64,000 bases of DNA from SZUA-442 sp963792405 (lineage in GTDB: Bacteria; Actinomycetota; Acidimicrobiia; Spongiisociales; UBA5794): positions 1,798,001 to 1,862,000 of the forward strand of contig CAWBVU010000006.1 in assembly GCA_963792405.1 (NCBI GenBank), given 5' to 3'. Below the pieces are notes generated by a model. That model did no database searches and was not told where the DNA came from. It saw only the letters and a list, made by a program, of their open reading frames with translations. Every line of letters starts with the position of its first letter. The stretch's first letter is position 1. The position numbers were made by a program, and so were the translations under genes. This document shows, piece by piece, positions 7,978 through 17,037 of this stretch.

Positions 7978-9480
7978 GTGGCCGGAGGACAGCCGAACAT
8001 CTTGGTGATCTGGGGTGACGACATCGGCATCAGCAATCTGAGCTGCTACTCCGACGGCCTGATGGGCTACCGGACACCCAACATCGATCGCATCGCCGCG
8101 GAGGGGGTGCGCTTCACCGACTACTACGGGGAGCAGAGCTGCACGGCGGGCCGTGCCGCGTTCATCACGGGACAGAACCCGTTGCGGACCGGGCTCACCA
8201 AGGTGGGGCTTCCCGGCGCCGACATCGGCCTGCGTAGCGAGGATCCCACGATTGCGACTGCTCTCAAGAACCTGGGATATGTGACGGGGCAGTTCGGCAA
8301 GAACCATCTCGGTGACCGCGACGAGTTCCTGCCCACCATGCATGGCTTCGATGAGTTCTTCGGGAACCTGTACCACCTCAACGCCGAGGAGGAACCCGAG
8401 CACCCGGACTACCCGGATCCGGCAGAGTTCCCGAACTTCCGTGACCGGTTCGGGCCGCGCGGCGTCATCCATTCCTGGTCCGAGCCGGGAGGCACCCAAC
8501 GCATCGAGGACACCGGTCCCCTCACGAAGAAGCGCATGGAGACCGTCGACGAGGAGTTCCTCGAGGCGGCCACGCGGTTCATTCGGGATGCATCGACCGA
8601 GCAGAGCCCCTTCTTCGTCTGGTTCAACACCACACATATGCACTTCCGGACCCACACGAAGGAGGAGAGCCTCGGGCAGGCCGGTCGATGGCAGTCGTCG
8701 TACCACGACACGATGATCGACCACGACCGGCATGTTGGACAGCTCCTGGATCTCCTCGACGAGCTCGACATCACCGAGGACACGATCGTCGTCTATTCGA
8801 CCGACAACGGCCCCCATCTGAACACGTGGCCCGATGCCGGCATGACACCGTTCCGCAACGAGAAGAACTCCAACTGGGAGGGCGCATACCGCGTGCCGTG
8901 CCTCGTGAGGTGGCCGGGGCGGATACCCGCCGGCGAGATCCGCAACGGGATCATGAGCCATGCGGACTGGTTCGTCACTCTCCTCGCGGCAGCCGGGGAG
9001 GAGGACATCGCCGACAAGCTCCGCGAGGGGTATCGGATGGGCGATGAGGAGTATCGCGTCCACCTCGACGGCTTCGATCAGCTCGCGTACCTCACCGGCG
9101 AGTCCGATCGCAGTCCGCGCCCCTACTTCTTCTATGTGAACGACGACGGGCAGCTCACCTCCGTGAGGTACGACAACTGGAAGGTGGTGTTCTACGAGCA
9201 GCGCGTCGAAGGAACCCTCCGCATCTGGGCGGAACCGTTCGTCGAACTGCGCGTGCCGAAGATCTTCAATCTTCGGACCGACCCCTACGAGCGGGCCGAC
9301 GTGACCTCGAACACCTACTACGACTGGCTCATCGATCGGGTCTTCCTGTTGGTCCCGTTGCAGGCGTTCGTCGCGCAGATGGCCCAGTCACTGGTGGCGT
9401 TCCCGCCACGGCAGGAACCCGCAGCCTTCAACCTGTCCCACATCATGGAGAAGGTCCAGGCATCGGCGGGCAGCGCCTGA
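7978..9480 (+). CDS. Arylsulfatase-type hydrolase (C-T-A-G-R motif)
   Basis: A 500-residue sulfatase. NILVIWGDDIG near residue 8 supplies the first metal Asp pair. SCTAGRAAFITGQ carries Cys55, which would be oxidised to formylglycine; CTAGR fits the relaxed C-x-[PA]-x-R consensus rather than classical CxPxR. FGKNHLGD and YSTDNGPHLNTWPDAG hold further metal and sulfate ligands. No signal peptide is seen, so it is probably cytosolic. The GTG at 7978 is chosen because GGAGG lies just upstream; a TTG at 7966 is also in frame. The next gene, 21 bp on, encodes a maturase for this kind of enzyme. Confidence 0.88.
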   Translation: MAGGQPNILVIWGDDIGISNLSCYSDGLMGYRTPNIDRIAAEGVRFTDYYGEQSCTAGRAAFITGQNPLRTGLTKVGLPGADIGLRSEDPTIATALKNLGYVTGQFGKNHLGDRDEFLPTMHGFDEFFGNLYHLNAEEEPEHPDYPDPAEFPNFRDRFGPRGVIHSWSEPGGTQRIEDTGPLTKKRMETVDEEFLEAATRFIRDASTEQSPFFVWFNTTHMHFRTHTKEESLGQAGRWQSSYHDTMIDHDRHVGQLLDLLDELDITEDTIVVYSTDNGPHLNTWPDAGMTPFRNEKNSNWEGAYRVPCLVRWPGRIPAGEIRNGIMSHADWFVTLLAAAGEEDIADKLREGYRMGDEEYRVHLDGFDQLAYLTGESDRSPRPYFFYVNDDGQLTSVRYDNWKVVFYEQRVEGTLRIWAEPFVELRVPKIFNLRTDPYERADVTSNTYYDWLIDRVFLLVPLQAFVAQMAQSLVAFPPRQEPAAFNLSHIMEKVQASAGSA

Positions 9481-9501
9481 TCGACCGGCTGGCGGCGCTC
9501 G

Positions 9502-10995
9502 GTGGACGACGGCGTGACTGACCCAGTCGGTCACGGGAGTGTGCCGCTGCCGTTTCCTGCGACGAGGGAGCAGAGGGAACCCGCGTGGTCACCCGACGCC
9601 GTCCACGTCCTCGCAAAGCCGACTGGTGCCATCTGCAACCTCGGGTGCAGCTACTGCTTCTTCCTCGACAAGGAGGCCCTGTACGAGGGCGACCGGTTCC
9701 GGATGTCGGACGAGATGCTCGAGACGTACATCAGGTCGTTGATCGAGATGCATCGCTCCCCCCAGGTCACGATCGCATGGCAGGGCGGGGAGCCCACGCT
9801 GATGGGGGTGGACCACTATCGGAAGGCGATCGAGATCGAGGAGCGCTACCGCACACCGGGCATGACCTTCCTGAACACGATCCAGACCAACGGCACCCTG
9901 CTCGACGACGAATGGTGCGAGTTCCTCGCGGCGCATTCGTTCCTCGTGGGGATCAGCCTCGACGGGCCCCAGCCGCTCCACGACGCGTTCAGGGTCACGA
10001 AGCGGGGCAAAGGAACGTTCGACGAGGTGATGAGGGGGGTACGACTCCTCCAGAAGCACGGTGTCGAGTACAACGTGCTCACCACCGTCAACCGCATCAA
10101 CGGGGACCATCCCCTCGAGGTGTATCGATTCCTGCGCGACGAGGTCGGGGCCCCCTGGATGCAGTTCATCCCCGTCGTCGAGAGGGTCGATGCATCCGGC
10201 GATCCCGCGGACCTCAGAGGTGAGCACGCATCCGAGAGGTCGGTGCTCCCCGACCAGTTCGGGAGGTTCCTCAGCACGATCTTCGACGAGTGGGTCCGAC
10301 ACGACGTCGGTTCGGTGTTCGTGCAGACGTTCGAGGCAGCGGCGAGGAATTGGGCAGGTCTGGAACAGTCGGGCATGTGCGTCTTCAACGAGACCTGCGG
10401 ACTCGGGCTCGCGCTGGAGCACAACGGTGACCTCTACTCATGCGACCACTTCGTCGATCCCGACTACCTCGTGGGCAACATCGCAGAGTCCTCGATAGGC
10501 GATCTCGTGTCGAGCAGGCAACAGTACGACTTCGGCAGGGCCAAGCTCGATGCGCTCCCGCAGTACTGCATCGACTGCGATGTACGGTTCGCCTGCCACG
10601 GCGAGTGTCCGAAGAACCGATTCATCCTCACGCCGGACGGAGAACCCGGCCTCAACTACCTCTGCAGCGGCTTCAAGGACTTCTTCCACCACGTCGATCG
10701 CCCGATGCGCATCATGGTCGATGCGATGCGGCGCGGGCTTTTCGCAGCCGAAGTGATGGGTGTCCTCGAGGCCGAGGACCGGGCATTCGAGCGGCTGGTC
10801 CGCGAGGCCGGCAGGAACGGGCTGTGCCCCTGCGGTTCGGGGGAGAAGGTCAAGCGCTGCCACGGTCGATCGTCGACGCCGGCGCCCCCGTCGATGCCCC
10901 AGACCAAGGGGACTCCTCGGGAACCTGTCACGGATCGAGGCCGAAGGGCGGCACGAGCTCGGGAGGACCGACTGGGCGATGGCGAGGTCAGCTAG
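9502..10995 (+). CDS. Anaerobic sulfatase-maturating radical SAM enzyme with SEC-C tail
   Basis: A 497-residue radical SAM/SPASM protein. CNLGCSYCFF (Cys45, 49, 52) binds the SAM cluster, WQGGEPTLMG follows, and Cys clusters around residues 290-390 (CVFNETCGLG, CIDCDVRFACHGECPKN) bind the two auxiliary clusters of anSME enzymes. These convert an active-site Cys or Ser of sulfatases to formylglycine. A SEC-C zinc motif, CPCGSGEKVKRCHG, is appended near residue 445, followed by a basic unstructured tail. The GTG start at 9502 has no clear ribosome site; translational coupling to the sulfatase gene is likely. Partner assignment is inferred from adjacency. Confidence 0.88.
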   Translation: MDDGVTDPVGHGSVPLPFPATREQREPAWSPDAVHVLAKPTGAICNLGCSYCFFLDKEALYEGDRFRMSDEMLETYIRSLIEMHRSPQVTIAWQGGEPTLMGVDHYRKAIEIEERYRTPGMTFLNTIQTNGTLLDDEWCEFLAAHSFLVGISLDGPQPLHDAFRVTKRGKGTFDEVMRGVRLLQKHGVEYNVLTTVNRINGDHPLEVYRFLRDEVGAPWMQFIPVVERVDASGDPADLRGEHASERSVLPDQFGRFLSTIFDEWVRHDVGSVFVQTFEAAARNWAGLEQSGMCVFNETCGLGLALEHNGDLYSCDHFVDPDYLVGNIAESSIGDLVSSRQQYDFGRAKLDALPQYCIDCDVRFACHGECPKNRFILTPDGEPGLNYLCSGFKDFFHHVDRPMRIMVDAMRRGLFAAEVMGVLEAEDRAFERLVREAGRNGLCPCGSGEKVKRCHGRSSTPAPPSMPQTKGTPREPVTDRGRRAARAREDRLGDGEVS

Positions 10996-11029
10996 CGTGC
11001 CCGGATCCCAGGAAGGAGATGCGGGCCAC

Positions 11030-11260
11030 ATGGTTCCCGATCAGGTGCGCGACGGCACCGCAGTACCGAGCAGAGGTCGCGCTGGTTCATCGACATCGGC
11101 GCGGATCGAGGAGCTCGAGCGGACGGAAGCCGAGCTGATGGACAAGCTGATCCACTGCGTCCCACCGGTCGATCTCCACCGGCGGGAACTCGAACGTGTG
11201 CGATCCGAGCTTCAGGCCCTTCGGGACAGCGGTACCGGGCGCGGGAACGCCATCACCTGA
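11030..11260 (+). CDS. Small coiled-coil protein, unknown
   Basis: A 76-residue frame with AAGGAG 11 bases before the ATG. The second half is a heptad-like helix rich in Glu, Arg and Leu (ARIEELERTEAELMDKLIHC, then DLHRRELERVRSELQALRDS). No known family recognised. It lies 34 bp after the sulfatase-maturase gene and overlaps the 3' end of the antiporter gene on the other strand by 8 bp. It could be part of the sulfatase operon. Moderate confidence that it is translated. Confidence 0.5.
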   Translation: MVPDQVRDGTAVPSRGRAGSSTSARIEELERTEAELMDKLIHCVPPVDLHRRELERVRSELQALRDSGTGRGNAIT

Positions 11261-13250
11261 CGGCGTTGACGATCGCGGTGCGCTGACGCGCCGCACCCCT
11301 GGCGATCGAGAGACGGTGGGGACCTGCCACGACGGCCACGCTCGTGTCCTGAAGTGCGCGGGTGACACGCCAGGCGACCGCAGGCGGCAGGTCGTGGATC
11401 GCGTGCGAAGGTGCGATCACGAGGTCGTTCGGCCCGACCTCGTCGATGAGTGCCTGTCGTGCCTCGGGATCGACGATGAACTCGACGCCGTCGGCGTCAC
11501 CCATGTGCTCCTCAGCGAAGTCGCCGTCGGGTGTCACCACGAGTACCGGCGTCTCCGACCATCTCCGGAGCCTTCGCACGATGGCGAAGGTCAGCTTCAC
11601 ATCGTCCTGCTTCCACGCCGTGTCGACACGTCCCGTCGCCACGAGCATCCGATCCCACGGGCGCAGGATCCTCGCCGCGACCGTCGGGACGGGAGACCCC
11701 TGCCCGACGGCATCCACGTCGTTGCCGACGAGGAAGTCCACCGTGAACCGCGGGCCCTCCCATGCCAGAACGACGAGGGACGCGCCGTGCTCCTCGATGA
11801 GGCGCAGGGTGCCCGAGATGAACGAGTCGTCGATCCTCGTGACCCCCTCCGAGTCGAGCCCATTCGCCGACGCTGCCGACACGGCGTCGTCGACCATCAC
11901 GCGGGCCTCCGCCGAGCCCCCGGGGCCCGACACGGCATACGGGACCACGAGCCCGTCGTCGGGGCGAGCAATGCCCCCGGCGAAGGCCATGAGGAGCTCG
12001 GGGTCCGACCCCTGGGGGCGTACGTCCACGAGGACCGTCTCGCCCGGTGGCGCAACCGCCGCCGACGGGCGCGGGACGCGTGCCGAGAAGTACCTCGTCC
12101 CGTAGGACGTGATCAACGCCGTCGCGACGATCGCGAGTACCGCGGCGTTCACGACCTGCTGATCGAACATCCCGAGGCTGAGACCGACCTGGGCGATCGC
12201 AAGGGTCGACGCCGCCTGCCCGAAGCTCAGCGTCGACATGACGCCGACCTCATCCCTCGAGAGGTCGAAGAGGAGGCCGGTGATGATCGCCGCGGCGCTC
12301 TTGCCGACGACCACGAGGCCCGTGAACACCAGGCCGAGGATCAGGGTATCTCGGTCGAACAGCAGGGCGGGGTCGATGTTGAGGCCGATGGACACGATGA
12401 AGGCGGGGATGAAGATCGCCGTCCCGACGAAGTCCAGCCGCTCCATGAGGGCTCCCTGTGCGGGGACGAGTCGGTTCATGCCGAGCCCTGCGAGGAACGC
12501 GCCGATCAGGCCCTCGATCCCGCCGAGGAGCGCCACGGTCGCGCCTGCCGACATGCCGACGAGTGCGAAGACGAATCGCTGCATCCGCGACCGTCCGACG
12601 TTCACGAAGAACCACTCGGTGACCTTGGGCAGGATCCACAAGGTGAAGACGACGAGCACGGGAAGGGCGATCCACAGACTCAGGGCCGGGTCGTCCACCG
12701 TCGCGGCCGCCTCCGGCTGGAGCTCGTAGTCGATGACCGCCGTCGACGTCACGATGGCGAGGACCGACAACGACAACAGGTCGGCGACGACACCGGCAGA
12801 CACGGCAGCGCTCACCGCACGGTTGCCTTCGAGCCCTGCGGCCTTCACCTGCGGGTAGGCGACGAGCGTGTTCGATGCCCACATCGCGCCGATCAGCGCG
12901 GCGCCGAGCACCCCGATGTCGGAGAACCACATGGCGACCGCGATGCTCAGGAAGAACGGGATCACGAAGCCGAGGAGCCCGTAGGTCACCGCGTTGGTCC
13001 GATTGGCCTGGAACGCCCTGATATTGAAGCCGAGTCCGGCGAGGAACATCAGGTACAGGATCCCGATGGCCCCCAGTTCGCTGACGAGACCGCCGGCACG
13101 GATCCAGCCCAGGACGAACGGGCCGAAGATCACGCCTCCGGCGATGAGCCCCACAATGCCGGGGATCCGGAAACGCTCCGAGATGATCGGCCCGAACACG
13201 ATCACCAGCAACAGGATCAAGAGGGTGGCCTCGACCGTACCGACGAGCAA
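11253..13250 (-). CDS. CPA2-type cation/proton antiporter with C-terminal Usp-like domains
   Basis: About 665 residues. The N-terminal 400 form about twelve membrane segments of the Na/H exchanger (KefB/NapA-like) fold, for example IVGLIAGGVIFGPFVLGWI and IEGLIGAFLAGLGMNRLVP. The remaining 260 residues are soluble and look like two universal-stress-protein-like Rossmann units in tandem. The TTG at 13250 is preferred because GGAAGGA lies 7 bases upstream; longer starts would run into the 23-bp inverted repeat at 13301-13350. Ion specificity cannot be read from sequence. Divergent from the peptidase gene. Confidence 0.82.
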   Translation of the reverse strand: MLVGTVEATLLILLLVIVFGPIISERFRIPGIVGLIAGGVIFGPFVLGWIRAGGLVSELGAIGILYLMFLAGLGFNIRAFQANRTNAVTYGLLGFVIPFFLSIAVAMWFSDIGVLGAALIGAMWASNTLVAYPQVKAAGLEGNRAVSAAVSAGVVADLLSLSVLAIVTSTAVIDYELQPEAAATVDDPALSLWIALPVLVVFTLWILPKVTEWFFVNVGRSRMQRFVFALVGMSAGATVALLGGIEGLIGAFLAGLGMNRLVPAQGALMERLDFVGTAIFIPAFIVSIGLNIDPALLFDRDTLILGLVFTGLVVVGKSAAAIITGLLFDLSRDEVGVMSTLSFGQAASTLAIAQVGLSLGMFDQQVVNAAVLAIVATALITSYGTRYFSARVPRPSAAVAPPGETVLVDVRPQGSDPELLMAFAGGIARPDDGLVVPYAVSGPGGSAEARVMVDDAVSAASANGLDSEGVTRIDDSFISGTLRLIEEHGASLVVLAWEGPRFTVDFLVGNDVDAVGQGSPVPTVAARILRPWDRMLVATGRVDTAWKQDDVKLTFAIVRRLRRWSETPVLVVTPDGDFAEEHMGDADGVEFIVDPEARQALIDEVGPNDLVIAPSHAIHDLPPAVAWRVTRALQDTSVAVVAGPHRLSIARGAARQRTAIVNAVR

Positions 13251-13300
13251 CAGGGCGTCCTTCCAACGACGCCCGCATGTTCGCACACCCGTGCCCTCTT

Positions 13301-13350
13301 CGTACCCAGGGTTGCTGTCCACCTATCGGTGGACAGCAACCCTGGGTACG
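13301..13350. repeat. Perfect 23-bp inverted repeat, 4-nt loop
   Basis: Arms 13301-13323 and 13328-13350 are exact reverse complements around the loop TATC. The arm begins CGTACCCAGG and ends GCTGTCCACC. It sits in the short interval between two divergently transcribed genes (starts at 13250 and 13374), so it is not a simple terminator, and no T-run follows on either side. No second copy seen in the window. Confidence 0.9.
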
Positions 13351-13373
13351 GGACCAGCGGTACGCTGCCGGGC

Positions 13374-14822
13374 ATGAACGAGGACCGCTTCGCCCGCCGT
13401 CGCGCCGAGTTCCTCGCACGGCTCGGGGACGCCATCGCGATCGTCCCCGCGGGCGGTGAGCAGGTGCGCAACGACGACGTCCACCACCTCTTCCGCCAGG
13501 ACTCCGACTTCTTCTTCCTCACCGGGTTCCCCGAGCCCGACGCCGTTGCGGTGTTCGATCCGGCAGGGGACGATCCCTACACACTCTTCGTGCGGGACAG
13601 GGATCCCGAGTTGGAGGCCTGGAACGGCCGACGAGCAGGCACCGAAGGGGCGATCGAGCGGTACGGGGCCGACGACGCCCTCCCCATCGGCGACCTCCCT
13701 GGATGGCTCAGACGCCGGCTCCAGGGGCGGCCGAGGATCGCCTATGCCCTCGGCGGCGTCCACGACGGCTCAGTGATGGCGGCGCTCGGGACCGCCAGGG
13801 ACGCGAGTGAACGACTCGGGACCGCACCGCCACGCGAGATCATCGACCCGACGACCATCCTCCACGAGATGCGCCTCATCAAGTCCCCGGACGAGATCGG
13901 CGCTCTCCGCGAAGCGTGCCGCATCAGCGCGCTCGCCCACGTCGAGGCCATGCGGTACGCCGCCCCCGGACGCACCGAACGCCAGGTGCAGGCCGCCGTC
14001 GAGTACGTCTTCGCATCCATGGGCGCCGAGCGGGTCGGGTACGGATCCATCGTGGCCGGCGGCGAGAACGCCGTGATCCTCCACTACATCGAGAACGACC
14101 AGCCGCTCCGCGACGGTGATCTGCTCCTGATCGACGCGGGAGCCGAGTACCGCCACCTGACCGCCGACATCACCCGCACGTTCCCCGTCAACGGCTCGTT
14201 CACGACCGCACAGCGCGCCCTGTACGACGTCGTCCTCGCCGCGGAGCAGGACGTCATCGCCATGTGCGCTCCGGGGCTCCCTTGGACGGCCATGCACGAG
14301 CGGTCGATCGAGATCCTCACCCACGGCATGGTCGACCTCGGCCTGATCCCCGGACCGGTGGACGAGGCGATCGCGAAGGGCTGGTACCGCCAGTTCTTCT
14401 TCCACGGAACGGGACACTGGCTCGGCGTCGACGTCCACGACGCGGGGGCGTACCGCATCGACGGGAAGGGGCGGCCGCTCGCTCCCGGCATGGCTTTCAC
14501 CGTCGAACCCGGCCTCTACATCGATCCCGGCAAGGCCTCCGTCGAGCTCTCCCATGCCCCGTACAACCCGGACGAGGCGCTCCGGCTCGCGTTCGACCTC
14601 GGAAGCAGCGCCGCGCGTACGGAGATGGATCGGCGCCGTCACGAGGCCGGCACGTTCACCCATTCGGTGCCCCCGGAGTTCCTCGGCATCGGCGTGCGCA
14701 TCGAGGACGACATCCTCATCACCGGGGACGGCCATGAGAACCTCAGCTCGCTCGCTCCCGTCGACCCAGAGGCGGTCGAGGCACTCTGTGGTGAGGCGAC
14801 CGGCCTTCCCACCTTCGGCTGA
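13374..14822 (+). CDS. Xaa-Pro aminopeptidase (M24B)
   Basis: A 482-residue creatinase/aminopeptidase-P fold protein. Residues 1-165 are the N-terminal domain typical of aminopeptidase P; the rest is the pita-bread catalytic domain. The metal ligands are visible: Asp in LLIDAGAEYRHLTAD and ADITRTFP, His in FFHGTGHWLG, Glu in FTVEPGLYI and Glu in GVRIEDDI. It removes an N-terminal residue before proline using two Mn ions, in the cytosol. The ATG at 13374 lies 23 bp after the inverted repeat with only a weak ribosome site. Converges on galK. Confidence 0.92.
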   Translation: MNEDRFARRRAEFLARLGDAIAIVPAGGEQVRNDDVHHLFRQDSDFFFLTGFPEPDAVAVFDPAGDDPYTLFVRDRDPELEAWNGRRAGTEGAIERYGADDALPIGDLPGWLRRRLQGRPRIAYALGGVHDGSVMAALGTARDASERLGTAPPREIIDPTTILHEMRLIKSPDEIGALREACRISALAHVEAMRYAAPGRTERQVQAAVEYVFASMGAERVGYGSIVAGGENAVILHYIENDQPLRDGDLLLIDAGAEYRHLTADITRTFPVNGSFTTAQRALYDVVLAAEQDVIAMCAPGLPWTAMHERSIEILTHGMVDLGLIPGPVDEAIAKGWYRQFFFHGTGHWLGVDVHDAGAYRIDGKGRPLAPGMAFTVEPGLYIDPGKASVELSHAPYNPDEALRLAFDLGSSAARTEMDRRRHEAGTFTHSVPPEFLGIGVRIEDDILITGDGHENLSSLAPVDPEAVEALCGEATGLPTFG

Positions 14823-14843
14823 GCCGCAGCGACCCGCCGTTCG

Positions 14844-15995
14844 TCACGCCACGGGCCGCACCGAGGCACCCTCCGAGGGATCGCAGGCGTACACGGACGC
14901 CTCGAGGCCCGTGCGGCGCCGGTAGTCGTCCGTGGCGTGCGCAAGGAAGCCATCGAGGTCGTCGCGTCGGACGATCGCGACACCGCATCCGCCGAAGCCT
15001 GCGCCCGTCATCCGGGCACCCAGGCATCCGGGGTCGCCCGCCGCCGCCGCCACGATGGCGTCGAGCTCATCGCTCGACACCTCGAAGTCGTCTCGCAGGC
15101 TGGCGTGGCTCTCGGACATGAGCCGACCGACCTCAGTGGCGTCCCCCGCGACGAGGGCGTCCGCTGCGTCCAGGACGCGCTGGTTCTCGGTGATGACGTG
15201 CCGGGCCCTGCGGAACTCGACGTCGGTCAGGGCACTGAGATGGGCGTCGAGGTCGCCCATCGTCGCATCACGCAGGCGCTCCACGCCGAGGAGGGAGGCC
15301 ACGCGATCACAGGTGGCCCTGCGTTCGTTGTAGGCCGACGACGTCAACTCGCGCCGAGTGGATGTGTCGAGGACGACGACCGACACGTCGCCGGGGATGG
15401 GCACGTCGGTCGTGTCGAGCGTGCGGCAGTCGAGGAGGAGTGCGTGTCCATCGACGGCCGAGGCCACGACCATCTGATCCATGATCCCGCACTCCATCCC
15501 GACCCATTCGCGCTCCGCCCGCTGGGCGGCGAGCGCGAGGGCGACCTTCGACGCACCGGGGACCGCGGCCCTGTCGAGGACCATCCCCGCGGCAACCTCG
15601 AGTGCTGCTGACGAGGACAGGCCGGCGCCGATCGGGACGTCGGAGGCGATCGCACCGTCCCACCCGCGTGGCTCGATGCGATCGTCGCCTCCGAGGGACC
15701 AGGCCATGCCCCGCACGTACTCGGCCCACCGCGGGTCACCATGTGCGATCGAACGGAGGTCGAACGCCGCACGTTCGCCGTGTTCGGATGCGAGGTCGAC
15801 GACCGAGTCCTGCCGATCCCTGAACGCGATCACCGTCACGCGGTCGATCGCCATGGGAAGGACGAACCCGTCGTTGTAGTCGGTGTGGTCCCCGATCAGG
15901 TTCACCCTGCCAGGTGCGCGGGCCAACGCGTCGGGTTCGCCACCGAATGTGTCACGGAACAGTCGGATCGCCCGATCGTCAGCAGGGTGCCGCAT
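14844..15995 (-). CDS. galK: Galactokinase
   Basis: A 383-residue GHMP kinase that phosphorylates galactose at C1. The galactokinase signature GRVNLIGDHTDYNDG is at residues 29-43, the ATP loop PIGAGLSSSAALE at 120-132, and GHMP motif 3 ARMTGAGFGGC near the end. Its ATG overlaps the end of galT by 17 bp, so it is translated from the same mRNA. Last gene of the galactoside operon. Confidence 0.95.
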   Translation of the reverse strand: MRHPADDRAIRLFRDTFGGEPDALARAPGRVNLIGDHTDYNDGFVLPMAIDRVTVIAFRDRQDSVVDLASEHGERAAFDLRSIAHGDPRWAEYVRGMAWSLGGDDRIEPRGWDGAIASDVPIGAGLSSSAALEVAAGMVLDRAAVPGASKVALALAAQRAEREWVGMECGIMDQMVVASAVDGHALLLDCRTLDTTDVPIPGDVSVVVLDTSTRRELTSSAYNERRATCDRVASLLGVERLRDATMGDLDAHLSALTDVEFRRARHVITENQRVLDAADALVAGDATEVGRLMSESHASLRDDFEVSSDELDAIVAAAAGDPGCLGARMTGAGFGGCGVAIVRRDDLDGFLAHATDDYRRRTGLEASVYACDPSEGASVRPVA

Positions 15996-17037
15996 GCGTG
16001 CCGAGTCGGTAGTGCTCCGCGGGTACCTCGCGAAGGCGCGCGGCGGCGCTCTCTGCCGTGAGATCCCTCTGGGGCTCGGCGAGCAGCTCGTACCCGACCA
16101 TGAACTTGCGCACCGTCGCCGAACGGAGGAGGGGCGGGAAGATGTGGGCGTGGAGCTGCCAGTGATGGTCGTCGCCCCCGGTGAAGGGAGCGCCGTGCCA
16201 GCCCATGGAGTAGGGGAAGGGTGTTGCGAAGAGGTTGTCGTACCTGCTGAGCGCCTCCTTGAGGGCGGAGGCGAGATGGCGTCGCTGGCTCGCATCGAGG
16301 TGGGTGATCCTCGCGACGTGGCGCCTTGGCAGGACGAGCGTCTCGAACGGCCACACCGCCCAGTAGGGCACGACGATCAGCCACTCGTCGTTCTCCACCA
16401 CGACGCGATCACCTGCGGCCGACTCCTGCGCGGCATAGTCCGCGAGCATCACGCCGCCCGACCGCTCGCGGTAGGCGCGCTGCATGTCGTCCTCGGTCGT
16501 CACGAGGGTCGGCACCGACGAGGACGCCCAGATCTGACCGTGCGGGTGGGGATTCGAGGCTCCCATCGCTGCACCGCGGTTCTCGAAGACCTGGACCCAT
16601 CGGTACCTGCTCCCGAGCTCCTCGGTCTGGGTCGCCCACACGTCGATGACGTCTTCGATCGCCGGTTCGTCCATCTCCGCCAGGGTGAGGTCGTGGCGGG
16701 GGGAGAAGCACACCACGCGGCAGGTGCCTCCCTCCTGCCGTGCCACGAACAGCCCGTCGTGGACCGCAGTCGTCGGGCCGTCCGTGGGCACCAATGCGGG
16801 GAAGTCGTTGGTGAACACGTACGTCCCCGTGTAGGTGTCGTTGTGAACCCCTCCCGCGCGTTCCGTCCCCGGGCACAGGTAGCAGCCTGGATCGAAGCGG
16901 GGACGCTCCTCGGGTGTCGGTTGCTCCACCTGGCCGAGCCACGGACGATCGGTGCGTTGGGCCGAGACGAGGACCCACTCGTCCGCCAGCGGGTTGTACC
17001 TCCGGTGGGGCCCGGTGAACGCGGAGGGTGTGCTCAC
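15979..17037 (-). CDS. galT: Galactose-1-phosphate uridylyltransferase
   Basis: Swaps UMP between UDP-glucose and galactose-1-phosphate in the Leloir pathway. 352 residues. CYLCPGTER (52-60) carries structural-metal cysteines and SNPHPHGQIW (161-170) the nucleophilic HPH triad. The GTG at 17037 is fixed by AGGAGGTG 5 bases upstream and overlaps the stop of the GH36 gene as GTGA, so translation is coupled. No galE is present in the window. Confidence 0.95.
   Translation of the reverse strand: MSTPSAFTGPHRRYNPLADEWVLVSAQRTDRPWLGQVEQPTPEERPRFDPGCYLCPGTERAGGVHNDTYTGTYVFTNDFPALVPTDGPTTAVHDGLFVARQEGGTCRVVCFSPRHDLTLAEMDEPAIEDVIDVWATQTEELGSRYRWVQVFENRGAAMGASNPHPHGQIWASSSVPTLVTTEDDMQRAYRERSGGVMLADYAAQESAAGDRVVVENDEWLIVVPYWAVWPFETLVLPRRHVARITHLDASQRRHLASALKEALSRYDNLFATPFPYSMGWHGAPFTGGDDHHWQLHAHIFPPLLRSATVRKFMVGYELLAEPQRDLTAESAAARLREVPAEHYRLGTHAAPC

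Noticed and set aside
11196..13373. Plus-strand open frame fused in front of the Xaa-Pro aminopeptidase
   Set aside because: It is antisense to the antiporter gene, is highly charged and protein-unlike, and passes through the inverted repeat; the peptidase has its own start at 13374.
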